64,000 nt of DNA from contig NC_019966.1 of NCBI RefSeq assembly GCF_000328565.1, forward strand, positions 4,650,001 through 4,714,000, given 5' to 3'. The notes below the pieces were generated by a model, which saw nothing but the letters and a program-made list of their open reading frames with translations, was not told the DNA's origin and did not search any database. Below, one piece after another: positions 24,787 to 33,789 of the stretch. How positions within the stretch are numbered: the first letter of the stretch is position 1; each line of letters starts with the position of its first letter. The translations under genes were made by a program, and so were the position numbers. The DNA comes from Mycobacterium sp. JS623. GTDB taxonomy: Bacteria > Actinomycetota > Actinomycetes > Mycobacteriales > Mycobacteriaceae.

Positions 24787-25040
24787 AGTGACTCACAGGG
24801 CGCGCAGACGCAAAAAATCACCGGAGTTGGTGCCAGAAATTGGTGATATTCCGCCTTGCTTGGTGATTGGCGAACGCTTCAAAGCGATGGTCTGGGTGTG
24901 GCAGACCTCTAAGAAGGGTATCGATGCCACAACTCCTCAAGGGCTGAACGTAAGCGGCAGACGGTGACAAAGAGGCGAATGTGGCTAACGATGTGGATCT
25001 TGTTAATCGACTAACGGCATCACAACGGAGGGCAGACCGG
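24787..25040 (+). promoter_or_regulatory. Spacer and upstream region of the first glycosidase gene
   Basis: No gene is seen. Near 24799 lies a half-copy of the GCAGACGCAAA element. The part from about 24910 on resembles the upstream region of the second glycosidase gene (27085-27218), including the identical stretch ATGTGGCTAACGATGT. The duplicated unit therefore includes the promoter region. A GGAGGG ribosome site precedes the ATG at 25041. Confidence 0.55.
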
Positions 25041-26123
25041 ATGAGGTTGCGTAAATGCGTCATCGCGGCGGTAGCGGCTCTGCTCGTTGGCTCATCCGTC
25101 GTCGGACCGGAAACCGGAACCGCGAAGGCGCAGGCTGTGGCCGAATTCGGTTTTGCGTCTCTGAGCAGCCTCGCCGCCACGTCGATTGCGGACCATGACG
25201 CGTATGCGGCGCAAGTGAAAAATACCGGCGCGAGCTGGGTGCGCGAATTCGTCGCATGGAACCTTGTCGAGCCAGAGCCCGGGGCTTTCAACTGGGGCAA
25301 TGTCGACCTCGCAGTCTCGGCGGCTCGTGCGAGCGGCACGAAGGTTCTGCTGGCGCTGGTCGGGCCGGCGCCCGTGTGGGCGCAGGGTCCGGTTCCAGAT
25401 CTCAGTCGATCGGCGACGCCGGCTGATCCTGCGACATTCGGGCAGTTCGCCGCGGCAGCCGCCACCAGATACGGAGATTACGTGAGCACCTGGGAAATCT
25501 GGAACGAGCCCAATGATCCCACGTACTTCCAGGCACCAGATGTTCCCCGCTACGTCCAGCTTCTCAGGGCCGCCCACGAATCGATCCATAGTGTCCGGCC
25601 CGGTGCTGTCGTCGTTACCGGGGGGGTGACTTCGAACCCGTCAGCGTCGATATCGATGACCAGTTTCATCGACCAGCTTTACCTCAGTGGTGCACAGCCC
25701 TATCTGGATGGCATCGGCATGCACCCATACTCGATCCCGTACGGAATCAGCGACGATCCCAACCATGTGTGGAACGATGTCGCGGCCGCTCGTACCACGA
25801 TGGTGAACAACGGTGATTCGGCCAAGAAGATCTGGATCACCGAATGGGGCATTCCCACAGGCACATCCGCGGCTGCTTCCACCGAAACTCAACAAGCCGC
25901 CAGGTTGCTCGATGGCTTACGGACCGCTGCCGCAACCCCGTACTTGGCCCCGCTGTTCCTCTTCACTGTGCGGGATCTGAGTCCCGACGCGGGCAATGTG
26001 GACCACAACTTCGGTGTGTTCAGGTATGACGGCTCACCAAAAGAGTCCGCTCTAGCCATTCACGGCTACGCTACCGGTGGTGGCACGCCGACAATCACTG
26101 CACCTACCACGCCCTCCAGTTGA
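25041..26123 (+). CDS. Secreted cellulase-superfamily glycosidase, copy 1
   Basis: A 360-residue exported protein with a TIM-barrel glycosidase fold of the clan GH-A kind (GH5/GH39-like). The signal peptide is at about residues 1-31 (RLRKCVIAAVAALLVG, cleavage near AKA-QAV). The acid/base Glu156 lies in WEIWNEPNDP and the nucleophile candidate Glu268 in IWITEWGIP; GMHPY at about 226-230 also fits the clan. The ATG at 25041 is preceded by GGAGGG. The substrate is unknown; an envelope or host polysaccharide is only a guess. It is a close paralog of the gene at 27219 but ends in a shorter Thr/Pro tail. Confidence 0.85.
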   Translation: MRLRKCVIAAVAALLVGSSVVGPETGTAKAQAVAEFGFASLSSLAATSIADHDAYAAQVKNTGASWVREFVAWNLVEPEPGAFNWGNVDLAVSAARASGTKVLLALVGPAPVWAQGPVPDLSRSATPADPATFGQFAAAAATRYGDYVSTWEIWNEPNDPTYFQAPDVPRYVQLLRAAHESIHSVRPGAVVVTGGVTSNPSASISMTSFIDQLYLSGAQPYLDGIGMHPYSIPYGISDDPNHVWNDVAAARTTMVNNGDSAKKIWITEWGIPTGTSAAASTETQQAARLLDGLRTAAATPYLAPLFLFTVRDLSPDAGNVDHNFGVFRYDGSPKESALAIHGYATGGGTPTITAPTTPSS

Positions 26124-26437
26124 ACACCCCGAGCCGTATTGCTGAGTTCGCTTTGGCATAGTTCTTTCGCTCACCGGTCTACTAGCTCTCGACGTTGATC
26201 TGGCGATGCGAGCCACTCGACAAACTGCAGACGTTGAGTAAATGCTGGAACAGCTAAATCAGTTGTGCGACACCATTATCGGGGCATCCATCCAATAGCA
26301 GCTCAGCAATGACTTTTTGGCAGACGCCGACAAAGTTGCTCGGCCCGGGCCAGTGCGAAAATCGATGCGAGCAGTGATGCCGTCGCCATTACTTCACCGA
26401 CGAGGTGTCCGGTGGTGACGCGGTGCTTGCCGATGGT

Positions 26438-26560
26438 CGACATCTCCGCGCGGTCTGCTGTGCGCCAGTCGCGGCCGGTCCGGTTGACGACGACGCTGCG
26501 CTAGAGATCGCTTTGCGGCTCAAGGCTTTAGCCGATCCCATGTGCGTGAAGTCGGATTAG
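26438..26560 (+). pseudogene. Truncated N-terminal remnant of an ArsR-type regulator
   Basis: In one frame the DNA reads AVCCAPVAAGPV, DDDAALEIALRLKALADP and then MCVKSD before TAG at 26558-26560. The Cys pair and the ALRLKALADP helix are the start of the DNA-binding domain of ArsR/SmtB repressors of the arsenic-sensing type. The homology stops after about 40 residues, where a winged helix should continue, and the upstream start is not clear. It lies in a gene-poor stretch between the two glycosidase copies. Identification is from motif recognition only. Confidence 0.45.
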
Positions 26561-27094
26561 AGTGACGCGGCAGGCCCGACCGAACTTCGTCTTCGTCCTG
26601 GGTCGCGGCATGACCGGAAAATCTGGGACCTCATCGTCAGCCAGGCCCGTTCGCGCCACCACAACCGAAAGCCCAACGCTGCCAACACCAGACCTCGCAA
26701 AGACTCGCACCACCGACTTCGCCGGTGCCACCTTCACGCCTGCCGCGAAGGAGCGCTCGCGCAAAACGATCGCCAAAGTATCGCGCTGCTCGGCCACCCC
26801 GTACTGCCGACGCGGGTCGTAATCGACGATGTCGGCGGGTATCTCGACGAGGGGCTCAACGTGCGACGAGTGCGGCTGGCCGAGTCCGGGCCCGGCGCGC
26901 GGGATCGGATGTCTCGGCAAAAGGGCGCCCGGCGGACACTCGTCACCGCGATGCGAACCCAGCAACCTGACACCGGTGCGTGATGTACCGCTGCGCGACC
27001 ACGGATACGCACGATTGGCTCCCTCTCGCGAAAAAAACGCAAATATGCAGCGGTTTCGGTTCCACATGCCGCGCCCACAAGGTCTCGATTCCAC
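26528..27094 (-). CDS. Uncharacterised ORF, coding status uncertain
   Basis: A 188-codon open frame. Its second half (from HSSHVEPLVEIPADIVDYD onward) has protein-like composition and GC-rich third positions, while the first 75 residues look random. No family is recognised. On the opposite strand at 26583-26606 the DNA closely matches the 3' end of the second glycosidase gene (the NFVFVLGR codons), so part of this frame may be the antisense of a decayed glycosidase tail. Either reading is possible. Confidence 0.3.
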   Translation of the reverse strand: MESRPCGRGMWNRNRCIFAFFSREGANRAYPWSRSGTSRTGVRLLGSHRGDECPPGALLPRHPIPRAGPGLGQPHSSHVEPLVEIPADIVDYDPRRQYGVAEQRDTLAIVLRERSFAAGVKVAPAKSVVRVFARSGVGSVGLSVVVARTGLADDEVPDFPVMPRPRTKTKFGRACRVTLIRLHAHGIG

Positions 27095-27218
27095 ACACCG
27101 TCAGATAAAGGCCCGATAAAGGCTGAGTGACTGCTGATGACAATGAGACGGATGTGGCTAACGATGTATGCGGTAGTCGAGGGACTACACGGCGCACCCG
27201 AGCAAAGGACACACCAGG

Positions 27219-28406
27219 ATGAGGTTGCGTAAGGGCGTCGTTGCTGCATTCGCGGCACTGCTCTGCGGCACTTATATCGTCGCGTCCGATCCCAGTACCG
27301 CCAGCGCGCAGCCCGTCCCCGAATTCGGATTCGCCTCCTTGGCCACCCTCGCCAGCACGTCCGCCAGCGACCACAACGCCTATGCGGCGCAGGTCAAGAA
27401 TGTCGGGGCGAGCTGGGTTCGACTTGTTGTGCCTTGGAACAACGTCGAGGCGAACCGAGGAACATACAACTGGGCCACCGTCGATCCCGCGGTGTTGGCT
27501 GCGCGGGCGAACGGCACCAAGATTCTGCTGTTGCTCACCGGGCCTGCGCCCTACTGGGCGCAGGCTCTGCTCGGAAATCCGCTAAGCGGCGCGGGGACAC
27601 CGGCCGACCCCGCGACATTCGGGGCCTTCGCCGCGGCCGCGGCCAACCGCTACAAGGATTACGCGAGTACATGGGAGATCTGGAACGAGCCGAACGACCC
27701 CACATTCTTCCAGTCGCCGAATGTTCCGCGGTACGTCCAGCTTCTCAAGGCTGCGTATCAGTCGATTCACGCCGTCCAGCCCAATGCCGTCGTCGTGACG
27801 GGCGGTGTGACATCCACTCCCGCGGCGACGATTTCGGACACCAGTTTCGTCGATCAGCTCTACAGCAACGGCGCCAAGCCGTTCCTAGACGGGATCGGCA
27901 TGCATCCGTACACCATCCCGTACGGCATCAGCGACGACCCGAAACATGTCTGGAACAACCTCGCCATCGCACGCACCACGATGACAAACAACGGCGATGC
28001 TGCGAAGAAGATCTGGGTGACGGAATGGGGACTGCCTACGGGCACGTCCGCATACGCCTCCACGGAAGCCAAGCAAGCATCGAGATTGGTTGAGGCGCTG
28101 CAGACCGCAGCCGCGACGCCCTACCTCGCGCCGCTATTCGTGTTCACCGTGCGGGATTTGAATACGGACACGAGTAATCCCGACGCCAACTACGGCGTCT
28201 TCAAGTCCGACGGCAATCCCAAGCAGGCCGCGTATGCAATTCAGCAGTACGCCTCGGGCGGCGGACAGACTCCGCCGACAACCACCACGCCTACGACCAC
28301 TACACCTACGACCGCTCCACCGCCAACCACCACCACTCCCCCGCCCGCGCCGTCGCCCCAACAGAACTTCGTCTTTGTGCTCGGCCGCATTTTGGGATGG
28401 TGGTGA
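27219..28406 (+). CDS. Secreted cellulase-superfamily glycosidase, copy 2
   Basis: A 395-residue paralog of the gene at 25041, with the same architecture. The signal peptide is at residues 1-30 (cleavage near ASA-QPV). The catalytic pair is Glu157 in WEIWNEPNDP and Glu269 in IWVTEWGLP. Unlike copy 1 it ends in a linker of alternating Thr and Pro (about residues 349-378) and a hydrophobic terminus NFVFVLGRILGWW. The linker may span the cell wall. The ATG follows AAAGGACACACCAGG. Upstream DNA is shared with copy 1. Confidence 0.85.
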   Translation: MRLRKGVVAAFAALLCGTYIVASDPSTASAQPVPEFGFASLATLASTSASDHNAYAAQVKNVGASWVRLVVPWNNVEANRGTYNWATVDPAVLAARANGTKILLLLTGPAPYWAQALLGNPLSGAGTPADPATFGAFAAAAANRYKDYASTWEIWNEPNDPTFFQSPNVPRYVQLLKAAYQSIHAVQPNAVVVTGGVTSTPAATISDTSFVDQLYSNGAKPFLDGIGMHPYTIPYGISDDPKHVWNNLAIARTTMTNNGDAAKKIWVTEWGLPTGTSAYASTEAKQASRLVEALQTAAATPYLAPLFVFTVRDLNTDTSNPDANYGVFKSDGNPKQAAYAIQQYASGGGQTPPTTTTPTTTTPTTAPPPTTTTPPPAPSPQQNFVFVLGRILGWW

Positions 28407-28425
28407 CACCGCCACATTTCGGTAG

Positions 28426-29415
28426 CTAGCCGGGAGTAAGTGCGATGTCGGCGATCAGTGCGAGGTGGTCGGAGATCGGCACCCGCGCCGTATGTACCGA
28501 TGCCGCGGTCGCCTTGAAAGTCAGGATGTGGTCGATCGCGACGATCGGCGGCACCGCAGAATCCGATGGGAACGTGAACTGGACACCCGCGCCAGACTGT
28601 TCGGCCGCGTCGCGATAGCCGCCGCGCAGTAGCCCACGGAACTCTCTCATGTCGTTCGTCGCATTCAGATCACCGGCGACAATGACCGCTCGCTCTTGCG
28701 GTCCACCCGCGAAGTCGCGCAATCGTTCCGATAGCTGACCGATGCTGCGGCGCCAGTCCGCGACCGGCTTTGGGAAAGGCCCCGGCAAGTGCACCGTCAC
28801 GATTAACGGGGCAACCCTCATCCCCGGAACTCGCAACCCAGCGCTGACGACGGCCATTTCACCGTCAACAAACTGCTGGGGGTGCTCGAGCGGATACCGA
28901 CTCCAGATACCGACGCCGGCTGAGAGCTTGCGCGGGGCGAGCGTGTGGTACGGAAACGTGGCGTCAAGCCCGTGAAGCTTGTTCGCAAGCTCGGGCGTGA
29001 GCTCCTGGACTGCCAGCACATCGGCGTATTGCTGCGCGGTGGACGCCAGCGACGCCGGAATCGCCGTCCCCAGACGGAGATTCGACGACATCACCCGCAC
29101 GTGAACGGTTTCGGCCGCCGGGATGGTCGAGCCGATGTACCACGGCAACTCCACGAGGACCATCGCGGCGGCCAGCACCGCAGCCACGATCGTGACAAGC
29201 CATCGTCGCTGGACTGCAAATAGAACCATCGCCAGAACCGCGCCGCAGATAAAGAACGGATACAGTGCTGCGGTCACCGCGAGGACTTGGAGCGTGAGCG
29301 GTACATAGCGCACGATCAGTGCGTATGCGGCGACGGCCAAAGCCAGCGCACCGGCGATGGTCCCAGCAGCCCCGGACTTCCTGGACAGTGTTCGCAACTT
29401 TCTGTCGGCCGTCAT
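28426..29415 (-). CDS. Membrane protein with endonuclease/exonuclease/phosphatase domain
   Basis: A 329-residue protein with two or three N-terminal membrane helices (to about residue 100) and a C-terminal domain of the EEP fold, probably outside the membrane. Fold motifs are AVQELTPE, IVAGDLNAT, VAIDHIL and PISDHLALI, which supply the metal-binding Glu/Asp and catalytic His/Asp residues. Members hydrolyse phosphodiesters in nucleic acids, lipids or inositol phosphates; the substrate here cannot be told. The start at 29415 is chosen; 29427 is possible. It converges with the second glycosidase, 19 nt between stops. Confidence 0.85.
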   Translation of the reverse strand: MTADRKLRTLSRKSGAAGTIAGALALAVAAYALIVRYVPLTLQVLAVTAALYPFFICGAVLAMVLFAVQRRWLVTIVAAVLAAAMVLVELPWYIGSTIPAAETVHVRVMSSNLRLGTAIPASLASTAQQYADVLAVQELTPELANKLHGLDATFPYHTLAPRKLSAGVGIWSRYPLEHPQQFVDGEMAVVSAGLRVPGMRVAPLIVTVHLPGPFPKPVADWRRSIGQLSERLRDFAGGPQERAVIVAGDLNATNDMREFRGLLRGGYRDAAEQSGAGVQFTFPSDSAVPPIVAIDHILTFKATAASVHTARVPISDHLALIADIALTPG

Positions 29416-29483
29416 CGGTGGGCGCAAAACAGCGTCAAGTGTGCGAGCGGGCCAGCGGCGCCGCCCAGCCCGAATTCATCACC

Positions 29484-32400
29484 TCACGCCAGTGTGCTGA
29501 CCGCAGCGGATCCCGGCCCGATCGTGATCGGTGTAACCGTGTTGCTGTTGAAGTTGGTGACATAGATGCGGCTACCGTCCGGACTCACGGCGATGCCGTA
29601 AATGAATCCTCCGGCCGGGCCGGACGGTGTGGCGTTGATCTTCGTCAACACAGTATTGGTCCTGGTGTCAATCACCGTGACCGTGCCGTCTCCCGAGTCG
29701 GTGACGTAGGCGAGGCTGCTGTCGGGGCTCAACGCGATCGAGGCGGGGAAGGAGCCCACGGTGATGGTGTTCGTCACCGCACCTGTCGCGGTATTGACCA
29801 CTGACACCGTGTTCTCTTCGGCATTGACCACGTACAGTCGAGCGCCGTCGCGACTCACCGCGACGTCTTCCGGACCGCGGCCGACGGTGATCGTGCCGAT
29901 GACGGTGTTGGTAGAGGTGTTGATCACCGACACCGTGCCCGGGGCGTAAACACCGTTGACGGGGAATCCACGTGAAATCGCGTACGCACGGGTGCCATCG
30001 GGACTGAACGCGACGCCGATCGGCTGGTTGCCCACAGTGATCGTGCCGATGACGGTGTTGGTTGAGGTGTTGATGACCTGCACCGTGTTCCCGGTCTGAT
30101 TCACTACGTACGCGCGGGTCCCGTTGGGGCTCAACGTAATACCCAGCGGACCGCTGCCCACCGGTATGTTGGCCGTGATTGCCCCGTTGGTGGTGTTGAC
30201 CACCGAAACGATGCCGCGGGCGGCATCGCTGATGTAGGCCCGAGTGCCATCTGGGCTCAGGGCGAGTCGTGTCGGGTAAGCCGAACCGAACTGGACCATG
30301 CCGATGAACGAATTGTTCGCGGTGTTGTACGCCGCGAGTATTCCGCCGTTGTTGGCGCTGAGCACATACGCGCGAGTGCCGTCGGGGCTGAATGCGACGT
30401 CGATCGGGCCGCCGCCGGCGATCATGTTAGGGCCGACGGTGGTCTTCGTCGGAGACACGGTCACGGTGACCGGCACCGCTACCGGTGCATTGATTCCGTC
30501 GCTTACCGAGACAGTGAAGGTGTCTTGATCGACGCTGGAGGTCAACCCCGCCCGCAGCTGGCCGGCCTGTGTTGGGGTATACGTGAAGGCGCCGGTCGCC
30601 GCGGTGATCGTGACCTGGCCGCTGGTCGGGCCGCTCGTGACCGTGTACGTCAGCGGGTCGCCGTTGGGATCGGTGACATTCAGGGTGCCGGTGACCACAC
30701 CGGCGGCGTTCGGCGCGCCGACCGTTGGCGGACCGTTGACGACCGGGCCGGAGTTTCCGCTGCTGCCCAGGGTGATCACCGTGACGTTGTTGGTTCCGCG
30801 GTTGGTGACATAGATGCGGTTGCCGTCCGGGCTCACCGCCACTCCGAACGGAGCGTCGCCGACAGCGATCCGGTTGACAACAGTGTTGGTCGAGGTGGAG
30901 ATCACATTGAGCGTGTCATCGAATTCGCTTGGCACATAGGCAAACTGGCCGTTCGGACTGACGGCCACCATGATCGGATGATCGCCGACGCCGGCGATGG
31001 TTCCCACGACTGTGTTGGTCGACGTGTTGATGATCGTGACCGAGTTTCCGCGCGTGTTGGTGACGTAGAGGCGGGTTCCGTCCGGGGTAACCGCCGCCCC
31101 GACCGGGTAATCACCGACCGGGATCGGGGAACCGACCACGGTGCTGGTGGCGGTGTTGATCACGGTGACCGTGTCATCGTAAGCGTTGGTGACATAGGCG
31201 CGAGTTCCATTGGGGCTGAACGCCGCCGAAACTGGGACGGTCCCGACGGGGATGGTGGCTGCCGCGGTGTTGGTGGCCGTATTGATGACGGTCACCGTGT
31301 TGGTCGAGACGCTCATCGCGTACACCTTGGCGCCGTCGGGGCTGATCGCCACCGAGTATGGATTCGCCCCGACGGGAACGGTGGCTATGACGGTGTTCGT
31401 AGCGGTGTTGATCACCGACACCGTGCTCGCGGTGTAGTTGGACGTGTAGGCACGGCTGCCGTCGGGGCTCACGACGACGCCCGAGGGGCCGTCACCGACC
31501 GGAGTCGTGGCAATGACGGCGTTCGTGGCGGTGTTGATGACCGACACGGAAGCATTGTTGAGATTGGAAACGTAGATACGAGTGCCATCGCGACTGATCG
31601 CGATGCCGTACGGGGTGACTCCGACAGGGATAGTCGTAGTGGTCGTCGCCGCGGCTGTCGCGGCCGCGGTCAGTGGTGAATTGCTGACCGCGGCTGTTGG
31701 GGCAGCGGTCAGCGGTGCACTGCTCGTGGTCTGTAGTGCGACGGTTGGCGTGCTGCTGTCCACCGAATTCTGGAATTCCCGGCGACTGGCCCACGCCAGC
31801 GCCGCCAACGACATCGCCGAATTGAGTGGATTACTGGGCGTGTTGGACAGCGCCGGGTTAAAGCCGACCATCTGCAAAATTGTTGAGAACGCCGTTGTCA
31901 CGAAGTTGGTCGAGGTTGGTGGCGGGGAGAGCACAGCGGCGTCGATGCCCAGCGATGCGGCCTTCGGTTGTTCCGTCCCTGAGGAGGTCAGGACAGAGGA
32001 ACGCACCGCTGGCTTGTCGGTGTTGGTCTCTGGTTTGGCCGCAACAGGTTCCACAACCTTGACGTCCGTCACGACGTGACTGTCATCCCGCGACGCGGTC
32101 TTGCCTTCGTCCTGCTCAGCACTCGCAGTCTTGGGTGTCTCGCCCAGCGGGGTCCGCCGCGACGACGGCCCTTTCGAGTCGGGCTTGTTGACCGAACCGC
32201 GCGGCTTCACCTCGACCGGCGTCGCGGCGGGATCCAGTTTGTTTTGCGGATTCTCGACATCCGGATCTGCAGTGACCGGGTCGGTCCCGGGTGCCGGTTC
32301 AGCGCCCTTTTCAGCTGCAGGTTCACGCGGTGAGCCCCCGGGACGGGAATCAGGCTCGTTCTTGTCCGACGAAGAACCGCGGTACGGACGGCGCGGATTG

Positions 32401-32642
32401 CGTTCCCCGGCGTCTTGCGAGCCGCCGGCGGGCGGCACTGCTGGGGATGCACCCGTCGGACCGCCTTCAGACGGGGTCGATGGTGATCCAGGTGTCGAGC
32501 CCGTCGAGGAGGTCGAATTGGTCGGTGACGCGGTGTCCGTCGTATCGGCCGTCGCCACTCCGCCGTTTGCGGCAACCGCAATGCCTAACCCCAACCCGAA
32601 CGCCAATCCCCCCACCCGCGGCAGACATTTGTTCTTATCCAC
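29484..32642 (-). CDS. Secreted protein with two seven-bladed YVTN beta-propellers
   Basis: A 1052-residue exported protein from the GTG at 32642, which has a GAGGTGAG ribosome site. In order: signal peptide (about 1-32, ending VATA-D), a disordered Ser/Pro/Glu/Lys region to about 240, and a short hydrophobic motif (TILQMVGFNPAL ... ASRREFQ) common in exported mycobacterial proteins. Seven propeller repeats of about 42 residues (SPDGxRxYVTN ... VINTATNTV) follow, then a cadherin-like domain (GDPLTYTVTSGPTSGQVTI), and seven more repeats. Such propellers usually bind proteins or sugars. No catalytic residues are recognised. It begins upstream of the proline-rich gene and is transcribed away from it. 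Confidence 0.88.
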   Translation of the reverse strand: MDKNKCLPRVGGLAFGLGLGIAVAANGGVATADTTDTASPTNSTSSTGSTPGSPSTPSEGGPTGASPAVPPAGGSQDAGERNPRRPYRGSSSDKNEPDSRPGGSPREPAAEKGAEPAPGTDPVTADPDVENPQNKLDPAATPVEVKPRGSVNKPDSKGPSSRRTPLGETPKTASAEQDEGKTASRDDSHVVTDVKVVEPVAAKPETNTDKPAVRSSVLTSSGTEQPKAASLGIDAAVLSPPPTSTNFVTTAFSTILQMVGFNPALSNTPSNPLNSAMSLAALAWASRREFQNSVDSSTPTVALQTTSSAPLTAAPTAAVSNSPLTAAATAAATTTTTIPVGVTPYGIAISRDGTRIYVSNLNNASVSVINTATNAVIATTPVGDGPSGVVVSPDGSRAYTSNYTASTVSVINTATNTVIATVPVGANPYSVAISPDGAKVYAMSVSTNTVTVINTATNTAAATIPVGTVPVSAAFSPNGTRAYVTNAYDDTVTVINTATSTVVGSPIPVGDYPVGAAVTPDGTRLYVTNTRGNSVTIINTSTNTVVGTIAGVGDHPIMVAVSPNGQFAYVPSEFDDTLNVISTSTNTVVNRIAVGDAPFGVAVSPDGNRIYVTNRGTNNVTVITLGSSGNSGPVVNGPPTVGAPNAAGVVTGTLNVTDPNGDPLTYTVTSGPTSGQVTITAATGAFTYTPTQAGQLRAGLTSSVDQDTFTVSVSDGINAPVAVPVTVTVSPTKTTVGPNMIAGGGPIDVAFSPDGTRAYVLSANNGGILAAYNTANNSFIGMVQFGSAYPTRLALSPDGTRAYISDAARGIVSVVNTTNGAITANIPVGSGPLGITLSPNGTRAYVVNQTGNTVQVINTSTNTVIGTITVGNQPIGVAFSPDGTRAYAISRGFPVNGVYAPGTVSVINTSTNTVIGTITVGRGPEDVAVSRDGARLYVVNAEENTVSVVNTATGAVTNTITVGSFPASIALSPDSSLAYVTDSGDGTVTVIDTRTNTVLTKINATPSGPAGGFIYGIAVSPDGSRIYVTNFNSNTVTPITIGPGSAAVSTLA

Positions 32643-33345
32643 AAGCTCACCTCGACTGTCGTCATCGTCAATAAATGCGGGGTTCTCGTTACGATACGTG
32701 AGCAGCCAACCTTGGTTGACGCTACGGCAAACTTTGCTCACCTTCTCTTATTCCATTTCGGTAGGGAAAGCAAGCGATTGCTTTGCGAACAATCTGATTC
32801 ATTTTGCAGCTATCGACAGCGCCTGGTACGAGCCCGACACCGCGGCGATGGGAAGCCTCGGGATCCCGGCCGGCCTCCGGGCTCTCTCCCCACGGCCTTC
32901 TACCAGTGACTTTCGCGGAGGCCCGCAGGTCTGCCGGTGAATCGTTCGAGCGCGCCGTGGGGGAGCTCATCGCTTTGAAGCTTCGCGTACTTGCGAATGG
33001 AAGCAATTCCGGTCGCACTCTTGATCACGAATGCGGTCGGTCCGTCGCCAGCCATTGATCTTTGGGCAACGTACATGCTAGGTGATGTTCACCGTCGAAC
33101 TTGATCATGATTTCCATCCGATCTTCTTGTACAGGCCGCGACATTTCAGTAAGCCTTGGCCAATTTGCCAATCTGCGCGGAGCGGCCGCAGAGGTATGGT
33201 CGGCGTCGTCGGTGGCGGCCGACCTGGCGTTGCTCGCGGAACCTTGGTGGCCCAATTGCCCGGGCTGGAGAAGCCGAATCGCTCAGCTCGCAGCGACGTT
33301 CGGCTGGTGAGCACTTATTGTGGGCAGTCGACCCTAGGAGCGATC
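32643..33345. other. Divergent spacer between the propeller gene and the proline-rich gene
   Basis: These 703 nt contain no recognised gene. One short minus-strand ORF (32900-33055) looks protein-like. A perfect 7-bp stem AAAGCAA/TTGCTTT with a GCGA tetraloop lies at 32767-32784, in the leader of the propeller gene. The longer plus-strand frame from 33082 is only an upstream extension of the proline-rich gene. Confidence 0.5.
32900..33055 (-). CDS. Possible 51-residue small ORF
   Basis: Begins ATG at 33055 (MAGDGPTAFVIKSATGIASI) and ends at TAG 32900-32902, with residues such as RKYAKLQSDELPHGALERF. Composition is protein-like, but no family is recognised and no strong ribosome site is seen. 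A second frame just upstream (MIKFDGEHHLACTLPKDQ) runs into the start of this one and could be joined by a frameshift, so it may be the remains of a longer gene. Confidence 0.25.
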   Translation of the reverse strand: MAGDGPTAFVIKSATGIASIRKYAKLQSDELPHGALERFTGRPAGLRESHW

Positions 33346-33789
33346 TTGAATTTGAAGCTTGTCGTGTCCGGAACAGTTGTCGGAGGCGCGGTGAGCCTGG
33401 GCGTGCTGTTCGTCGGCACCGGTAGTGCGTGCGCCGATCCCGCGGTTCCTGAACAGGTCGCGGAACAGGCGTCGGCGTCCGAACCGGCCACTCCTGACCG
33501 CGACAGTCAACGGGACGAGCAGCAGGCCCAGCCTGTGCATGACAACGGGTTGCCGTGGCCATTGAATTCGCTCGATCTTCCGCCGGCACCGTTCGACGTT
33601 CCGCCTCCCCCGCCGTTGGACATTCCGCCACCCATACAGGTGACAGTCCCAGTCGGGGTGTCGTTGGGCCTGCCCGCGATTCCGCTCGGGCTGCCCGGTC
33701 CGCAACTGCCGCCCCCACAGCTGCCGCCCCCTCCGCAGGTGCCTTTGCCGTCCCCGCCGTCAATTCCGTTGCCGCCGCCCCCCTTCTGA
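33346..33789 (+). CDS. Small secreted proline-rich protein
   Basis: 147 residues from a TTG start at 33346, which has AGGAG five nt upstream; the longer in-frame ORF from 33082 lacks a plausible site. The signal peptide is at residues 1-27 (LVVSGTVVGGAVSLGVLFVG, cleavage SACA-DP). The mature part has a Gln/Glu/Ala/Asp-rich stretch, then more than 70 residues of Pro with Leu/Ile/Val (PPPPPLDIPPP, QLPPPQLPPPPQVPLP) to the C-terminus. Such extended Pro rods occur in cell-wall-spanning proteins. Function unknown. Confidence 0.65.
   Translation: MNLKLVVSGTVVGGAVSLGVLFVGTGSACADPAVPEQVAEQASASEPATPDRDSQRDEQQAQPVHDNGLPWPLNSLDLPPAPFDVPPPPPLDIPPPIQVTVPVGVSLGLPAIPLGLPGPQLPPPQLPPPPQVPLPSPPSIPLPPPPF

Noticed and set aside
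29484..32741. YVTN repeats as tandem DNA repeats or a CRISPR array
   Set aside because: The units are about 126 nt, in frame, degenerate at the DNA level and encode propeller blades. No CRISPR-like short direct repeats with unique spacers were seen anywhere in the window.
33082..33345. N-terminal extension of the proline-rich protein gene
   Set aside because: The added 88 residues look random, while a TTG at 33346 has AGGAG and begins a clear signal peptide.
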